NCBI GenBank assembly: GCA_037380725.1
Contig: JARRRL010000096.1
Coordinates: 1-22,816 of the forward strand
Direction of reading: 5' to 3'
Source of the DNA: JARRRL01 sp037380725
GTDB lineage: Bacteria > Pseudomonadota > Gammaproteobacteria > Pseudomonadales > JANQJO01
Length of the DNA: 22,816 nt
Each line of letters starts with the position of its first letter. Position 1 is the first letter of the stretch. Made by a program: the position numbers and the translations under genes. Below the pieces are notes generated by a model. It searched no databases and was not told where the DNA came from. It worked only from the letters and a program-made list of their open reading frames with translations. Positions 8,187 to 16,179 of this stretch are shown here, one piece after another.

Positions 8187-8615
8187 GTTGCCCCCATTTC
8201 GCGCCGCATAACACACGGTAGCTGTACACACCCACCACCCGCGATCAACATGCCCACTCAACACCAATCTTTCAGATAACACTCCGGCTGCCGTCGCCAC
8301 ATCACCACACATCAACCAACACATTGGATCGGTGCACCAAAATGAACGAATTGTTTCACAGAACACATAGCGAGGCCAAGCAAGCAGCTGATCCATTCAG
8401 TGGTATACCGAAAAAAAGCAAACAACAGATTCGATTGCAATCAAAAATATGCTTCAAAGCACGAAACAGATCATCAGTTCAGTGCAATCGAACGTTCGCT
8501 TTTCTCAGATCAACTCGCATTGATCGTCATGGCAAGATAACGGAACTCGACAGCAGCAGTAAAAAATGTGAGTACTGAAACCAAACGCCATGAGGAACAC
8601 GTGAGGGACAACCAC
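8187..8615. other. Non-coding 429-nt spacer between ftsQ and ftsA
   Basis: I see no defensible gene here. The ftsA frame stays open to an ATG at 8396, but those 70 codons do not resemble FtsA. Visible structure includes a perfect palindrome GATTGCAATC (8433-8442) and a perfect palindrome CGAACGTTCG (8489-8498). TTCGATTGCA (8430-8439) is repeated inverted as TGCAATCGAA (8483-8492), and GATCAA-6-TTGATC lies at 8508-8525. There is also an A/T run at 8411-8417. In E. coli ftsQ and ftsA overlap and ftsA promoters lie inside ftsQ. Here the control region seems to have moved into a real gap, which is inference. Confidence 0.6.
8429..8457 (-). promoter_or_regulatory. Weak candidate promoter for ftsA/ftsZ
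   Basis: On the minus strand TTGAAG (8452-8457) and TCGAAT (8429-8434) are spaced by 17 nt, each matching four of six consensus positions. It overlaps the GATTGCAATC palindrome, which could be an operator. Start of transcription would be roughly 235 nt before the ftsA ATG. The evidence is only pattern match. Confidence 0.25.
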
Positions 8616-9479
8616 TCAAGTGTGGTCGCTCTGTCGGACATCGGCCTCTTGAGCGTCGTTCGACAACCATTTGATAGCGACGCCGTGATGATACCGCAAA
8701 TCTGCGGCTTTGACGTACGCTTTTTGTTCCCCCAATTGCTCGTAGACTTGCCGAAATCGAACCAGCTTGTCTAAGGCCCCCTCATAATTAACCAACACAT
8801 GAATCGTGCCGCCTAACTCAATTTTCCAGCTACGACTCCCCCGAGTCAGCGCCGTTATTTTTAAATGAGCAGGCGACAATATTTCTGACATCTGCTCATG
8901 ATAGTCCAGCATTTTTGCGACGTCATCCTCAGGGCCCATCAGAATGGGTAATTGCGCTAAAAAAGTTTCAAGCTCCTCACTCAGCGGCACAATAAACACC
9001 TCGCCCTGATCACTCACCAAGCCTTTTTCACCCCATCGAGCCACCGCACGTTTTTCACGCAACGCTATTTCTAAGGTATCCGGCCAACTGCGACGCAAAT
9101 CCACTTGCTCAATCCACGGAACGGCTAATAAACGTTCACGCACCTCTGACAAATTCAGCTCCAGCAAGCTGGTTCGTAATAAACCATCTAATTCAGGTTG
9201 AATCATCTCAGCATTCACATGCTGGAAATCAGAGCGAAACACCACCCGCCGAATCGGATATTGTTGCAACCACACGTGCACAAGCTGTACAGCCAGAACA
9301 CCCACGACCACCACCGACACCACCCGTATCACCAAACCACAAAAAAGCCGCTTTTTAACAAAGGCCCATACCGCCGCCCAAACTTTAGGACGAGGACGAG
9401 CGCGCGCCGCCACACGAGACGCTAACTGAGAAACCGGAACTGGGGAAAAATCACTGGCCATGACATCCAGTGTGGTCAT
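8616..9479 (-). CDS. ftsQ: Cell division protein FtsQ
   Basis: Bitopic inner-membrane protein that links early and late divisome parts, binding FtsL/FtsB and restraining septal synthesis until assembly. From the ATG at 9479 it has 287 residues, near the E. coli 276. It has a basic cytoplasmic tail, a membrane segment at about 47-67 (VIRVVSVVVVGVLAVQLV), a POTRA domain about 74-145 beginning YPIRRVVF with LLELNLSEVRERL and PWIEQVDLRRSWPDTLEI, then the beta domain with VDLRY-like end AADLRYHHGVAIKW. The start is uncertain. The ATG at 9479 has GGAG 11 nt upstream, the ATG at 9461 is also in frame, and the frame stays open back to a TTG at 9788 inside murC that has AAGGAG 9 nt upstream and would give 390 residues. 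Family length favours the short form. No murB or ddl lies between it and murC. Confidence 0.9.
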   Translation of the reverse strand: MTTLDVMASDFSPVPVSQLASRVAARARPRPKVWAAVWAFVKKRLFCGLVIRVVSVVVVGVLAVQLVHVWLQQYPIRRVVFRSDFQHVNAEMIQPELDGLLRTSLLELNLSEVRERLLAVPWIEQVDLRRSWPDTLEIALREKRAVARWGEKGLVSDQGEVFIVPLSEELETFLAQLPILMGPEDDVAKMLDYHEQMSEILSPAHLKITALTRGSRSWKIELGGTIHVLVNYEGALDKLVRFRQVYEQLGEQKAYVKAADLRYHHGVAIKWLSNDAQEADVRQSDHT

Positions 9480-9738
9480 CTTCGAAGCGTCTCCGTTCGA
9501 AACACGGTCTGCACTCATCGCCGTCGCCAACACGACTTTTTCTGCGGTGCTGCGCGTTACGGGCTTCGGTCTCACTGACGACGACGACAACACACGCCAT
9601 GCCGTAACATGGCGCATAGCAAAATCAGGTAAAATACCTGTACGAACAGCGCGCCATGAATGCACACGTCGCAAACGCTTTACGCTTTGCCAGCATCGAC
9701 GACAAAATGCACCAATCCCCGCTCGTCGCCTAACGCGT
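9480..9738. other. Spacer between murC and ftsQ, where murB/ddl usually lie
   Basis: This 259-nt stretch carries no gene I recognise. It is open in the ftsQ frame (an Arg-rich, low-similarity stretch), so it could be an FtsQ N-terminal extension or decayed sequence. It holds a GAC x4 microsatellite at 9577-9588 and two small hairpins at 9595-9614 and 9626-9640. I could not identify residues of MurB or D-Ala-D-Ala ligase in it. Confidence 0.5.
9595..9640 (-). other. Two adjacent small hairpins upstream of ftsQ
   Basis: CGCCATG and CATGGCG (9595-9601 and 9608-9614) form a 7-bp stem with a 6-nt loop. CAGGTA and TACCTG (9626-9631 and 9635-9640) form a 6-bp stem with a 3-nt loop. Neither is followed by a U-run, so they do not look like terminators. 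An operator or mRNA structure in the ftsQ leader is possible. Confidence 0.35.
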
Positions 9739-11169
9739 TCATCCGATGCGGGGGAATTGATCCAGTATATGTTGCGTGACTTGGCCAATAGTCCCCGCTC
9801 CTTGCGTAATTAACACGTCTCCCGCCGCCAGCACTGACTGCAACACCTCCAACACACCGGCATTCCCGGCAATGTGGATGGGTTCAATCCGTCCGCGCGC
9901 ACGAATGCTGTCACACAATGTTGCTGCGCTCACACCACGTAAAGGCGCTTCACCCGCACTGTAAACGTCTAACAACAGTAACACATCGGTTTGAGAGAGC
10001 ACATCGACAAAATCATCGTACAAATCGCGTGTCCGCGTATAGCGGTGCGGCTGAAAAAGCATGACAATTCGCTGCTCCGGCCACGCGGCACGCGCCGCTT
10101 CCAGCACCACCTGCAATTCGCGCGGATGATGCCCATAATCGTCCACAATGGTGACACAAGATCCATCGGGTAAACGACGCAAACCGTGCACATCAAAACG
10201 CCGACCGACACCACTAAACTGCGCCAATCCACGCACAATGGCGTCATCACTCACCCCTTCTTCCGTGGCCACCGCTATGGCGGCCAAGGCATTCAATACG
10301 TTGTGCACACCGGCACAGGCTAACTCAAGCGACAATGGGCAATGCGGCTCAGGACGTGAGACGTCAAAACACATAATTAACCCACATTGACGCACATCCG
10401 TTGCACGATAATCTGCCTTCTCCGCTAAACCATACGTCACATACGCCCGACTGATGTGTGACAGCAAATGTCGCACTTCCGGATCATCCGCACACAATAC
10501 CGCTACGCCATAAAAAGGCAGATTATGAATAAACGTTAGAAACGTCGACCGTAAACGAGCAAAATCGCCGTCATACGTCTCCATGTGATCCGCATCGATG
10601 TTCGTAACGATCGCAACCTGCGGTTGCAAATGCAAAAAAGACGCGTCACTTTCATCGGCTTCCGCCACCAAAAATCGTCCTGCGCCCAAGCGAGCATTGA
10701 CCTTGGCACCTTTGAGCAAACCGCCAATGACAAACGTCGGATCAAAACCACCTTCGGCCAGTAACGTGGCCACCAGACTAGTGGTGGTGGTCTTACCATG
10801 CGTTCCTGCGACCGCAATACCATGGCGGTAGCGCATTAATTCAGCCAACATTTGCGCACGCGGAACAATCGGTATACGACGCTCACGTGCCCATTGTACT
10901 TCGGGGTTATTCACATCGACCGCCGAAGAAATCACCACCACATCAGCGCCTGCCGCCTGTACGGCATTATGTCCTTGATGTATGCGCACCCCCACAGCCA
11001 TAAGGTGCTGCGTATTTTGATTGTCCGTCTGGTCCGAACCCGAAACCTCATACCCCAAATTGTGCAGCACTTCAGCAATGCCACACATGCCCGACCCCCC
11101 GATACCCACAAAATGAATTCGCTTAATACGCCGCATTTCAGGTATAAGGTAACGATACGCTTCAGCCAT
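9739..11169 (-). CDS. murC: UDP-N-acetylmuramate--L-alanine ligase
   Basis: First of the ATP-dependent Mur ligases: adds L-Ala to UDP-MurNAc in the cytoplasm. At 476 residues it is normal for the family. Visible motifs are HFVGIGGSGMCGIAEVL (19-35) in the UDP-binding domain, AGTHGKTTTTS (121-131) as the ATP P-loop, EADESDASFLHLQP, NIDADHM, HNVLNALAA, and DDYGHHPRE with FQPHRYTRTRDLYDDF in the C-terminal domain. The start at 11169 (MAEAYRYLIPEMRR) parallels the E. coli N-terminus before the conserved IPEMRR. The upstream bases are A-rich with no clear ribosome site, and the next ATG at 11136 is an alternative. It lies 53 nt after murG. Confidence 0.97.
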   Translation of the reverse strand: MAEAYRYLIPEMRRIKRIHFVGIGGSGMCGIAEVLHNLGYEVSGSDQTDNQNTQHLMAVGVRIHQGHNAVQAAGADVVVISSAVDVNNPEVQWARERRIPIVPRAQMLAELMRYRHGIAVAGTHGKTTTTSLVATLLAEGGFDPTFVIGGLLKGAKVNARLGAGRFLVAEADESDASFLHLQPQVAIVTNIDADHMETYDGDFARLRSTFLTFIHNLPFYGVAVLCADDPEVRHLLSHISRAYVTYGLAEKADYRATDVRQCGLIMCFDVSRPEPHCPLSLELACAGVHNVLNALAAIAVATEEGVSDDAIVRGLAQFSGVGRRFDVHGLRRLPDGSCVTIVDDYGHHPRELQVVLEAARAAWPEQRIVMLFQPHRYTRTRDLYDDFVDVLSQTDVLLLLDVYSAGEAPLRGVSAATLCDSIRARGRIEPIHIAGNAGVLEVLQSVLAAGDVLITQGAGTIGQVTQHILDQFPRIG

Positions 11170-11222
11170 TCTTTTTTATAATCCCACTCAAAATAACTCT
11201 ATTCTCATTAGTGTAATGTTTG

Positions 11223-12377
11223 TTACTGATGCGTCGCCACATCCCGCACACAACAGCGCTCCACAATCGACACGACGCGATCGGTCGCATCTGGGCTGGC
11301 AACCGCTCGAGCATGCTCAGCCAGAACACGCAATCGGTCGCGGTTTTGCAGGAGCGGCCCTAATACTTCTGCAAACGATTCCGACGATAAACCCGCCTGC
11401 TGCACACACAAAGCCGCTTTCGCGTTCACCAAAAACTGAGCGTTCTGCGTCTGATGATCATCCACGGCATGTGGATACGGCACCAACACCGCCGCCACTC
11501 CCACAACACTTAATTCACTCACGGTGAGCGCACCCGCTCGACAAATCACAAGATCCGCCCACGCGTAGGCCACCGCCACGTCCGAGATAAACGCGGCCAC
11601 ACGCACACCTTCAAGCGGCGCTTCATCCTCCACCGGCGACGCCAATTCCGCACTAAAACCCGCAGCATCATACGCCGCGGTCGCGCCATCGCATTTGCCG
11701 CGACCGGCTTGGTGCCACACGATAGGACGATCCGCTCTGTCGGCAAAAACGATTCCCAAAGCGCGCGGCAAAATTTCATTTAAAGCTTGCGCCCCCAAGC
11801 TTCCCCCCAACACCAAAATACGCAGCGCACCCGATCGATTGCCATACCGCTGCGTCGGCGTCGCCATCTGTGTTAATGCATCACGCAAGGGGTTACCCAC
11901 CGTTTGGCATGATCGCCATCGGCACAGCTGGTTGGGGTACGCCGTCAGCACATACCGAGCCAAGGGCGCCAACAAGCGATTGGTCAGTCCCGCTACCGCA
12001 TTCTGCTCGTGCACCACCAAGGGTATCCGCAACAAATAGGCCGCTAAACCACCCGGCCCCGCCACGTAGCCTCCCATTCCAATCACACACAGCGGAGACA
12101 TCTTGCGCAAACAGCGCACAGCTTGCCACACCGCTCCCACCAGGGTAAACGGTATGCGTACGTATCGGCGCCACCCTTTCCCCCGCAAAGCAACAATCGG
12201 CAGGGTGTGTAAGGTGATACCTCGCGACGGCACCAACTGCGCTTCCATACCACGCGGCGTGCCCAACCACTGCACGCAATACCCTTTCGCCACAAGCCGC
12301 TCAGCAAGAGCCAAACCGGGAAAAACATGCCCGCCGGTCCCGCCCGCCATAATACAAACCACAGGAGCTTTGACCAC
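11223..12377 (-). CDS. murG: Lipid II synthase: undecaprenyl-PP-MurNAc-pentapeptide GlcNAc transferase
   Basis: Membrane-associated GT-B glycosyltransferase (GT28) that adds GlcNAc to lipid I. I chose the GTG at 12377 over a TTG 11 codons upstream because AGAGGGG lies 5 nt before it and the product then begins a few residues before the family core. From this start it has 384 residues. Features: the first G-loop AGGTGGHVFPGLALAE (11-26), the second G-loop GMGGYVAGPGGLAAY, HEQNAVAGLTNR, LGGSLGAQALNEILP, and the donor-binding CRAGALTVSEL with PYPHAVDDHQTQNA near the C-terminus. It follows ftsW after 33 nt and precedes murC. The length is slightly above the E. coli 355, with extra residues near the middle and at the C-terminus. 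Confidence 0.96.
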   Translation of the reverse strand: MVKAPVVCIMAGGTGGHVFPGLALAERLVAKGYCVQWLGTPRGMEAQLVPSRGITLHTLPIVALRGKGWRRYVRIPFTLVGAVWQAVRCLRKMSPLCVIGMGGYVAGPGGLAAYLLRIPLVVHEQNAVAGLTNRLLAPLARYVLTAYPNQLCRWRSCQTVGNPLRDALTQMATPTQRYGNRSGALRILVLGGSLGAQALNEILPRALGIVFADRADRPIVWHQAGRGKCDGATAAYDAAGFSAELASPVEDEAPLEGVRVAAFISDVAVAYAWADLVICRAGALTVSELSVVGVAAVLVPYPHAVDDHQTQNAQFLVNAKAALCVQQAGLSSESFAEVLGPLLQNRDRLRVLAEHARAVASPDATDRVVSIVERCCVRDVATHQ

Positions 12378-12410
12378 CGTTACCCCTCTGCGGTGCCAGC
12401 ACCGCCTCAA

Positions 12411-13685
12411 TCACCCTCGCCCCGAGCGCTTTGCTCGAGCGCCTTGCCAATACGCCCGAGACCACCCCAATCGCATTCGATTTTCCCGCTGCACACGGTA
12501 CACCATTCCCATCAAACAAAACAAAACCACCAAACTCGTACCGCCATAACTGATGAACGGCAAGGTCAATCCTTTCGTCGGCAACAAACCGATGTTCACC
12601 CCAATACTCACAAACGCTTGTATAGCGATCAGCAAGGCTGTTCCATAACACAAATAAGCGCCAAAACTGTTGTTCAGTCGTTCCGCCGTTCGACCGATGG
12701 TGTAGACAGCCGCCAATAAAATCAAATACGCCAACAAGACGGCAACCCCACCCAATATCCCCAGCTCTTCGCACAAAACGGCATAAATAAAATCCGTATG
12801 CGCTTCCGGTAAATAAAAATTCTTTTGCACACTCGATCCCAAGCCATTGCCCAACACACCACCTCGTCCAATGGCAATCAGGCTTTGCACCAACTGATAT
12901 CCGGTTTCAAACGGTTGCTCCCACGGATCCCAAAACGCCATAACTCGCTTCAAACGATAGGGTACCGTCCACACCAGTAAGGCCACGCCTCCGGCACAGA
13001 GACTGCCCAAACTCACAAACCACAGCAAGGGTGCCCCTGCCACAAACAGCAAACCCAAGGTCAGGGTCAACACAACAAAAGTCGCACCCAAATCAGGCTG
13101 AATCAGCATCAAACCACATGCCATCACAAACAATAGCGCGGCGGGCCACGCCAACACCCATACGCGAGGCCTACCACATCCCACCAACTTTGGCAGTAAA
13201 CTGGCCCAATAAACAATCAGTGCAAACTTAGTGAGTTCGGATACTTGCAAGCGGATAAATCCCAAATTTAACCACCGCACACTGCCATTCGCTTTGTACC
13301 CCACCCCCGGAATCCGCAAAGCCAGCAGCAGCAACACACTGCCCAACAGCAATGGCATGGCCCAACGTTCAACCGTCTCCAGTTGACACCGCGAACTGAT
13401 CCAAAACGCGATCAAACCCAATAATAAAAACACGCCATGCCGCTTACAGTAATACAAACTGTCGTGTTGCAACGACAAACCAATTTCCGTAGAGGCCGAC
13501 GTTACCATCACCCAGCCCAATCCAGCCAACAGCAAGGTCACCATCAATAACACACTCTCAGGTGCCATACCGATCGCTTGCCACGGATGCCAGCGTTGCG
13601 TATGCGCCAGAGTAGAACGCGCCGACGACACCACATTGCCCAGCGAGTGTGTCACACGTGAGGCGCTTGGCGCTTTATAAGTCAT
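12411..13685 (-). CDS. ftsW: Septal peptidoglycan polymerase FtsW (SEDS family)
   Basis: Ten-pass inner-membrane glycosyltransferase that polymerises lipid II at the septum together with FtsI. Its 424 residues include a cytoplasmic N-terminal tail of about 40 followed by hydrophobic segments throughout. Family motifs are GSVRWLNLGFIRLQVSELTK (134-153), QPDLGATFVVL (196-206), the catalytic-loop sequence LPEAHTDFIYAVLCEELG with D298 at the position of the essential SEDS aspartate, and LPTKGLTLPFISYGGTS (368-384). The ATG at 13685 is preceded by TAAGGA about 10 nt upstream. It lies 23 nt after murD and 33 nt before murG, consistent with one transcript. Confidence 0.97.
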   Translation of the reverse strand: MTYKAPSASRVTHSLGNVVSSARSTLAHTQRWHPWQAIGMAPESVLLMVTLLLAGLGWVMVTSASTEIGLSLQHDSLYYCKRHGVFLLLGLIAFWISSRCQLETVERWAMPLLLGSVLLLLALRIPGVGYKANGSVRWLNLGFIRLQVSELTKFALIVYWASLLPKLVGCGRPRVWVLAWPAALLFVMACGLMLIQPDLGATFVVLTLTLGLLFVAGAPLLWFVSLGSLCAGGVALLVWTVPYRLKRVMAFWDPWEQPFETGYQLVQSLIAIGRGGVLGNGLGSSVQKNFYLPEAHTDFIYAVLCEELGILGGVAVLLAYLILLAAVYTIGRTAERLNNSFGAYLCYGTALLIAIQAFVSIGVNIGLLPTKGLTLPFISYGGTSLVVLFCLMGMVYRVQRENRMRLGWSRAYWQGARAKRSGRG

Positions 13686-13708
13686 CCTGATTATTCCTTA
13701 CTGTCACC

Positions 13709-15076
13709 TTAAGCACTTACAGCAGCCACCAAAGCCATGAACCGATCACCTCGATCTTCAAAATTTCGAAACTGATCGAAACTGGCGCACGCCGGTGAAA
13801 ATAAAACAGCGCCTGGCGCTTGCGCCACGCCCAATGCCACGTCGAATGCATCATCCAATGTCAGTACAGTGGTAACGGGAACCGAACCGCTCAACACCTC
13901 AGCCAACACCGCGCTCGATTCGCCAAACGTCACCACAGCCCGTACCTGCGCCGTGATAGCCGGGATCAAAGCAGAAAAATCCGCGCCTTTTCCTTGGCCA
14001 CCCAGCAGCAACACCAGTCCGGGTTCACCTTGGCAGCGATGGTGTGGCCCCAATCCAGTAATGGCCGCTATCGTTGCCCCCACATTCGTACCTTTCGAAT
14101 CGTTGTAACACAACACCCCATTGATCGAGCCCGCCACTTGGCATCGATGCGGTAAGCCACGGAACGTTTTCAACGACGCCATCACCGCTTCACTCGGCAC
14201 ACCAAACGCCTCCACCACAGCCAGCACCGCTAAAGCGTTACAGATATGATGGTCGCCTTTCAGCGCCAAATCCCGAGTCGAGCACAAACGCGTCGCCCCG
14301 CGACACAAATACCGCTCCCCGTCCTCGATCTCCAGTCCAAACTGTCCCAAATCGGGCACATCCAAGCCAAACGACTGAACACGCGTCGTTTGGGCCAATA
14401 AACCCTGAGTTAAGGGATCAGCACGATTGATCACGGCGTGCTGCGCACCGCGATAAATCCGCTGTTTGGCCAGCGTGTACGCCGCCACACTGTCGTAACG
14501 ATCCATGTGATCCGGTGACACGTTTAACACCGTTGCCACAACCGGTTTCATCCCCTCCAACGATTCCAATTGAAAGCTGGACAGCTCCAACACGTAAACA
14601 CCCGGCTCCGGCATCGACAACAAATCCAACACGGGAATACCAATATTGCCACCCGCTTGCGCTTCGACACCGACTGCCGTCAATACGTGCGCCAACCAAC
14701 TGACAACCGTACTTTTACCGTTTGATCCGGTCACCGCAATAATCGGTCGCAAGGCATATCGCGCGAACCACGACACATCCCCACTCACCGGCACGCCCTG
14801 CTGCAAAGCAGCTTGAATAAACGGGTGTGCACGAGGCACACCCGGACTCAACAGCACCTGCGACGCCTCGCACAATTGCCGCACATCCCATTCACCGGTG
14901 TGCAGCTGCACTTCCGGATACCGCTCACGCAAGACCCGAACACCCGCCGCGTTAGGATCTCGCTCAAAAACCGATACGGCATAACCCAATTGGCGTAAAA
15001 AACGCACCGCCGACAGCCCCGTCTGTCCCAGCCCAACAACAGCCACCAATCCTTCTCGTGCTATCAGCTCCGCCAC
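13709..15076 (-). CDS. murD: UDP-N-acetylmuramoyl-L-alanine--D-glutamate ligase
   Basis: Cytoplasmic Mur ligase adding D-Glu. The frame is open upstream into mraY, but the sensible start is the GTG at 15076, 8 nt after the mraY stop, with an AGGG about 7 nt before it. That gives 455 residues against 438 in E. coli. Visible: Rossmann-like VAVVGLGQTGLSAVRFL near the N-terminus, SPGVPRAHP, the P-loop TGSNGKSTVVSWL (116-128), GGNIGIPVLDLL, ELSSFQLE, LNVSPDHMDRY, YNDSKGTN and a terminal SPACASFDQFRNFEDRGDRF. All expected catalytic regions are present. It sits in the normal place between mraY and ftsW. Confidence 0.96.
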   Translation of the reverse strand: MAELIAREGLVAVVGLGQTGLSAVRFLRQLGYAVSVFERDPNAAGVRVLRERYPEVQLHTGEWDVRQLCEASQVLLSPGVPRAHPFIQAALQQGVPVSGDVSWFARYALRPIIAVTGSNGKSTVVSWLAHVLTAVGVEAQAGGNIGIPVLDLLSMPEPGVYVLELSSFQLESLEGMKPVVATVLNVSPDHMDRYDSVAAYTLAKQRIYRGAQHAVINRADPLTQGLLAQTTRVQSFGLDVPDLGQFGLEIEDGERYLCRGATRLCSTRDLALKGDHHICNALAVLAVVEAFGVPSEAVMASLKTFRGLPHRCQVAGSINGVLCYNDSKGTNVGATIAAITGLGPHHRCQGEPGLVLLLGGQGKGADFSALIPAITAQVRAVVTFGESSAVLAEVLSGSVPVTTVLTLDDAFDVALGVAQAPGAVLFSPACASFDQFRNFEDRGDRFMALVAAVSA

Positions 15077-15084
15077 CGAAAACC

Positions 15085-16118
15085 CTATCGTAATTTCAAC
15101 GTAGACAAACCAACCAGCACCAAAATCACCGTCACAATCCAGAACCGCACAATGACTTTTGGCTCGGGCCAACCTTTTAATTCAAAATGATGGTGAATCG
15201 GCGCCATACGAAAAATACGTCGTCCGGTCAATTTAAACGACGTCACTTGTAACACAACCGAAACGGTCTCTAACACAAAAATACCACCCATGATGGCCAA
15301 CACGATTTCTTGTCGCACAATCACGGCCATCACACCCAACACAGCCCCCAAAGCCAAAGCGCCGACATCGCCCATGAAGACTTGTGCGGGATACGTGTTA
15401 AACCACAAAAATCCCAATCCAGCGCCCACCACCGCACTGGCCACCACCACCAATTCACCCGCACCCGCAATGTATGGAATTTGCAAGTAACTGGCGAATT
15501 TAACATTCCCTGCCAAATAAGCAAAAACACCCAATGCGCCCGCCACCAACACCGTTGGCATAATCGCCAAACCATCGAGCCCATCGGTTAAATTAACGGC
15601 ATTGCTGCTGCCCACCACCACCAAATACGTCCACAACAAATACCCCGCCCCCAACGGAATCATCACGTCTTTAAAAAATGGCACCAATAACGCGGTTTCC
15701 ACATTCGACTGGGTCGTGTAATATAGGAAAAAAGACGCCCCGACCCCGCCCACCGACTGCCAGAAATATTTCCACCGCGCGCGCAAACCCCACCAAATAC
15801 CAGGATCACAAAGAACAGCACCCAAATAAAGCGATTCGTCAAATCTGCCCACAAAGCCATACTGAACACAATACTGGCAAGTATTAACGCGCCGCCCATC
15901 GTAGGCGTACCCGCTTTTTGCAGATGCGACTGCGGCCCATCGTCTCGGATCGATTGACCAATTTGTTTGACGGTCAAGTGCCGAATAAAAAAAGGTCCGA
16001 TTACAAAGGAGATCACCAACGCCGTTAACGCACCTAAAATACCTCGAAAAGTCAGGTACTGAAACACATTAAAGCCAGAATAAAAATCTTCCAACCAAAA
16101 ACTCAACCCATACAACAT
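15085..16118 (-). pseudogene. mraY: mraY (lipid I synthase) broken by an internal deletion and frameshift
   Basis: MraY transfers phospho-MurNAc-pentapeptide to undecaprenyl phosphate to make lipid I. The 5' part (ATG at 16118, MLYGLSFWLEDFYSGFNVF to about residue 111, FVILVFGGV) and the 3' part (GLRARWKYFWQSVGG to ATLKLR-like end STLKLR) both match the family closely, but they are in different frames. At 15788-15791 the sequence jumps from FGGV straight to GLRARWKYFW. The intervening residues, which in Pseudomonas and E. coli contain the invariant DDYRK acidic motif, are absent. The locus is 1034 nt; a 360-residue MraY needs 1083, so about 49 nt are missing, consistent with the frame change. 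NAVNLTDGLDGLA and FRMAPIHHHFELKGWPEP remain. As written the product could not be active. With no mutation elsewhere in the cluster, an assembly error or a population variant is as likely as true loss. It sits normally between murF and murD. Confidence 0.9.
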
Positions 16119-16179
16119 AACCCGCTCAGCCCCACCCTGCTTTAATCTCGATTGATACCGATAATCACCGAGCCCGCCT

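Noticed and set aside
8187..8396. 70-codon upstream extension of ftsA
   Set aside because: Open in frame, but FtsA families begin near ALDIGTSK within the first 20 residues, and a GGGGG ribosome site marks the ATG at 8186.
8324..8578. Plus-strand frame of 84 codons in the ftsQ-ftsA gap
   Set aside because: It has a TTG start, no ribosome site, overlaps the start of the opposite open frame, and its product resembles nothing I recognise. It is likely chance in a non-coding gap.
12301..12774. 157-codon minus-strand frame spanning the ftsW-murG junction
   Set aside because: Out of frame with both genes; its sequence is not like any protein and both flanking genes are complete without it.
15663..15852. 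Programmed frameshift or two-subunit MraY
   Set aside because: The two frames overlap here, but the DDY motif is absent in every frame, so shifting would not restore a working enzyme.
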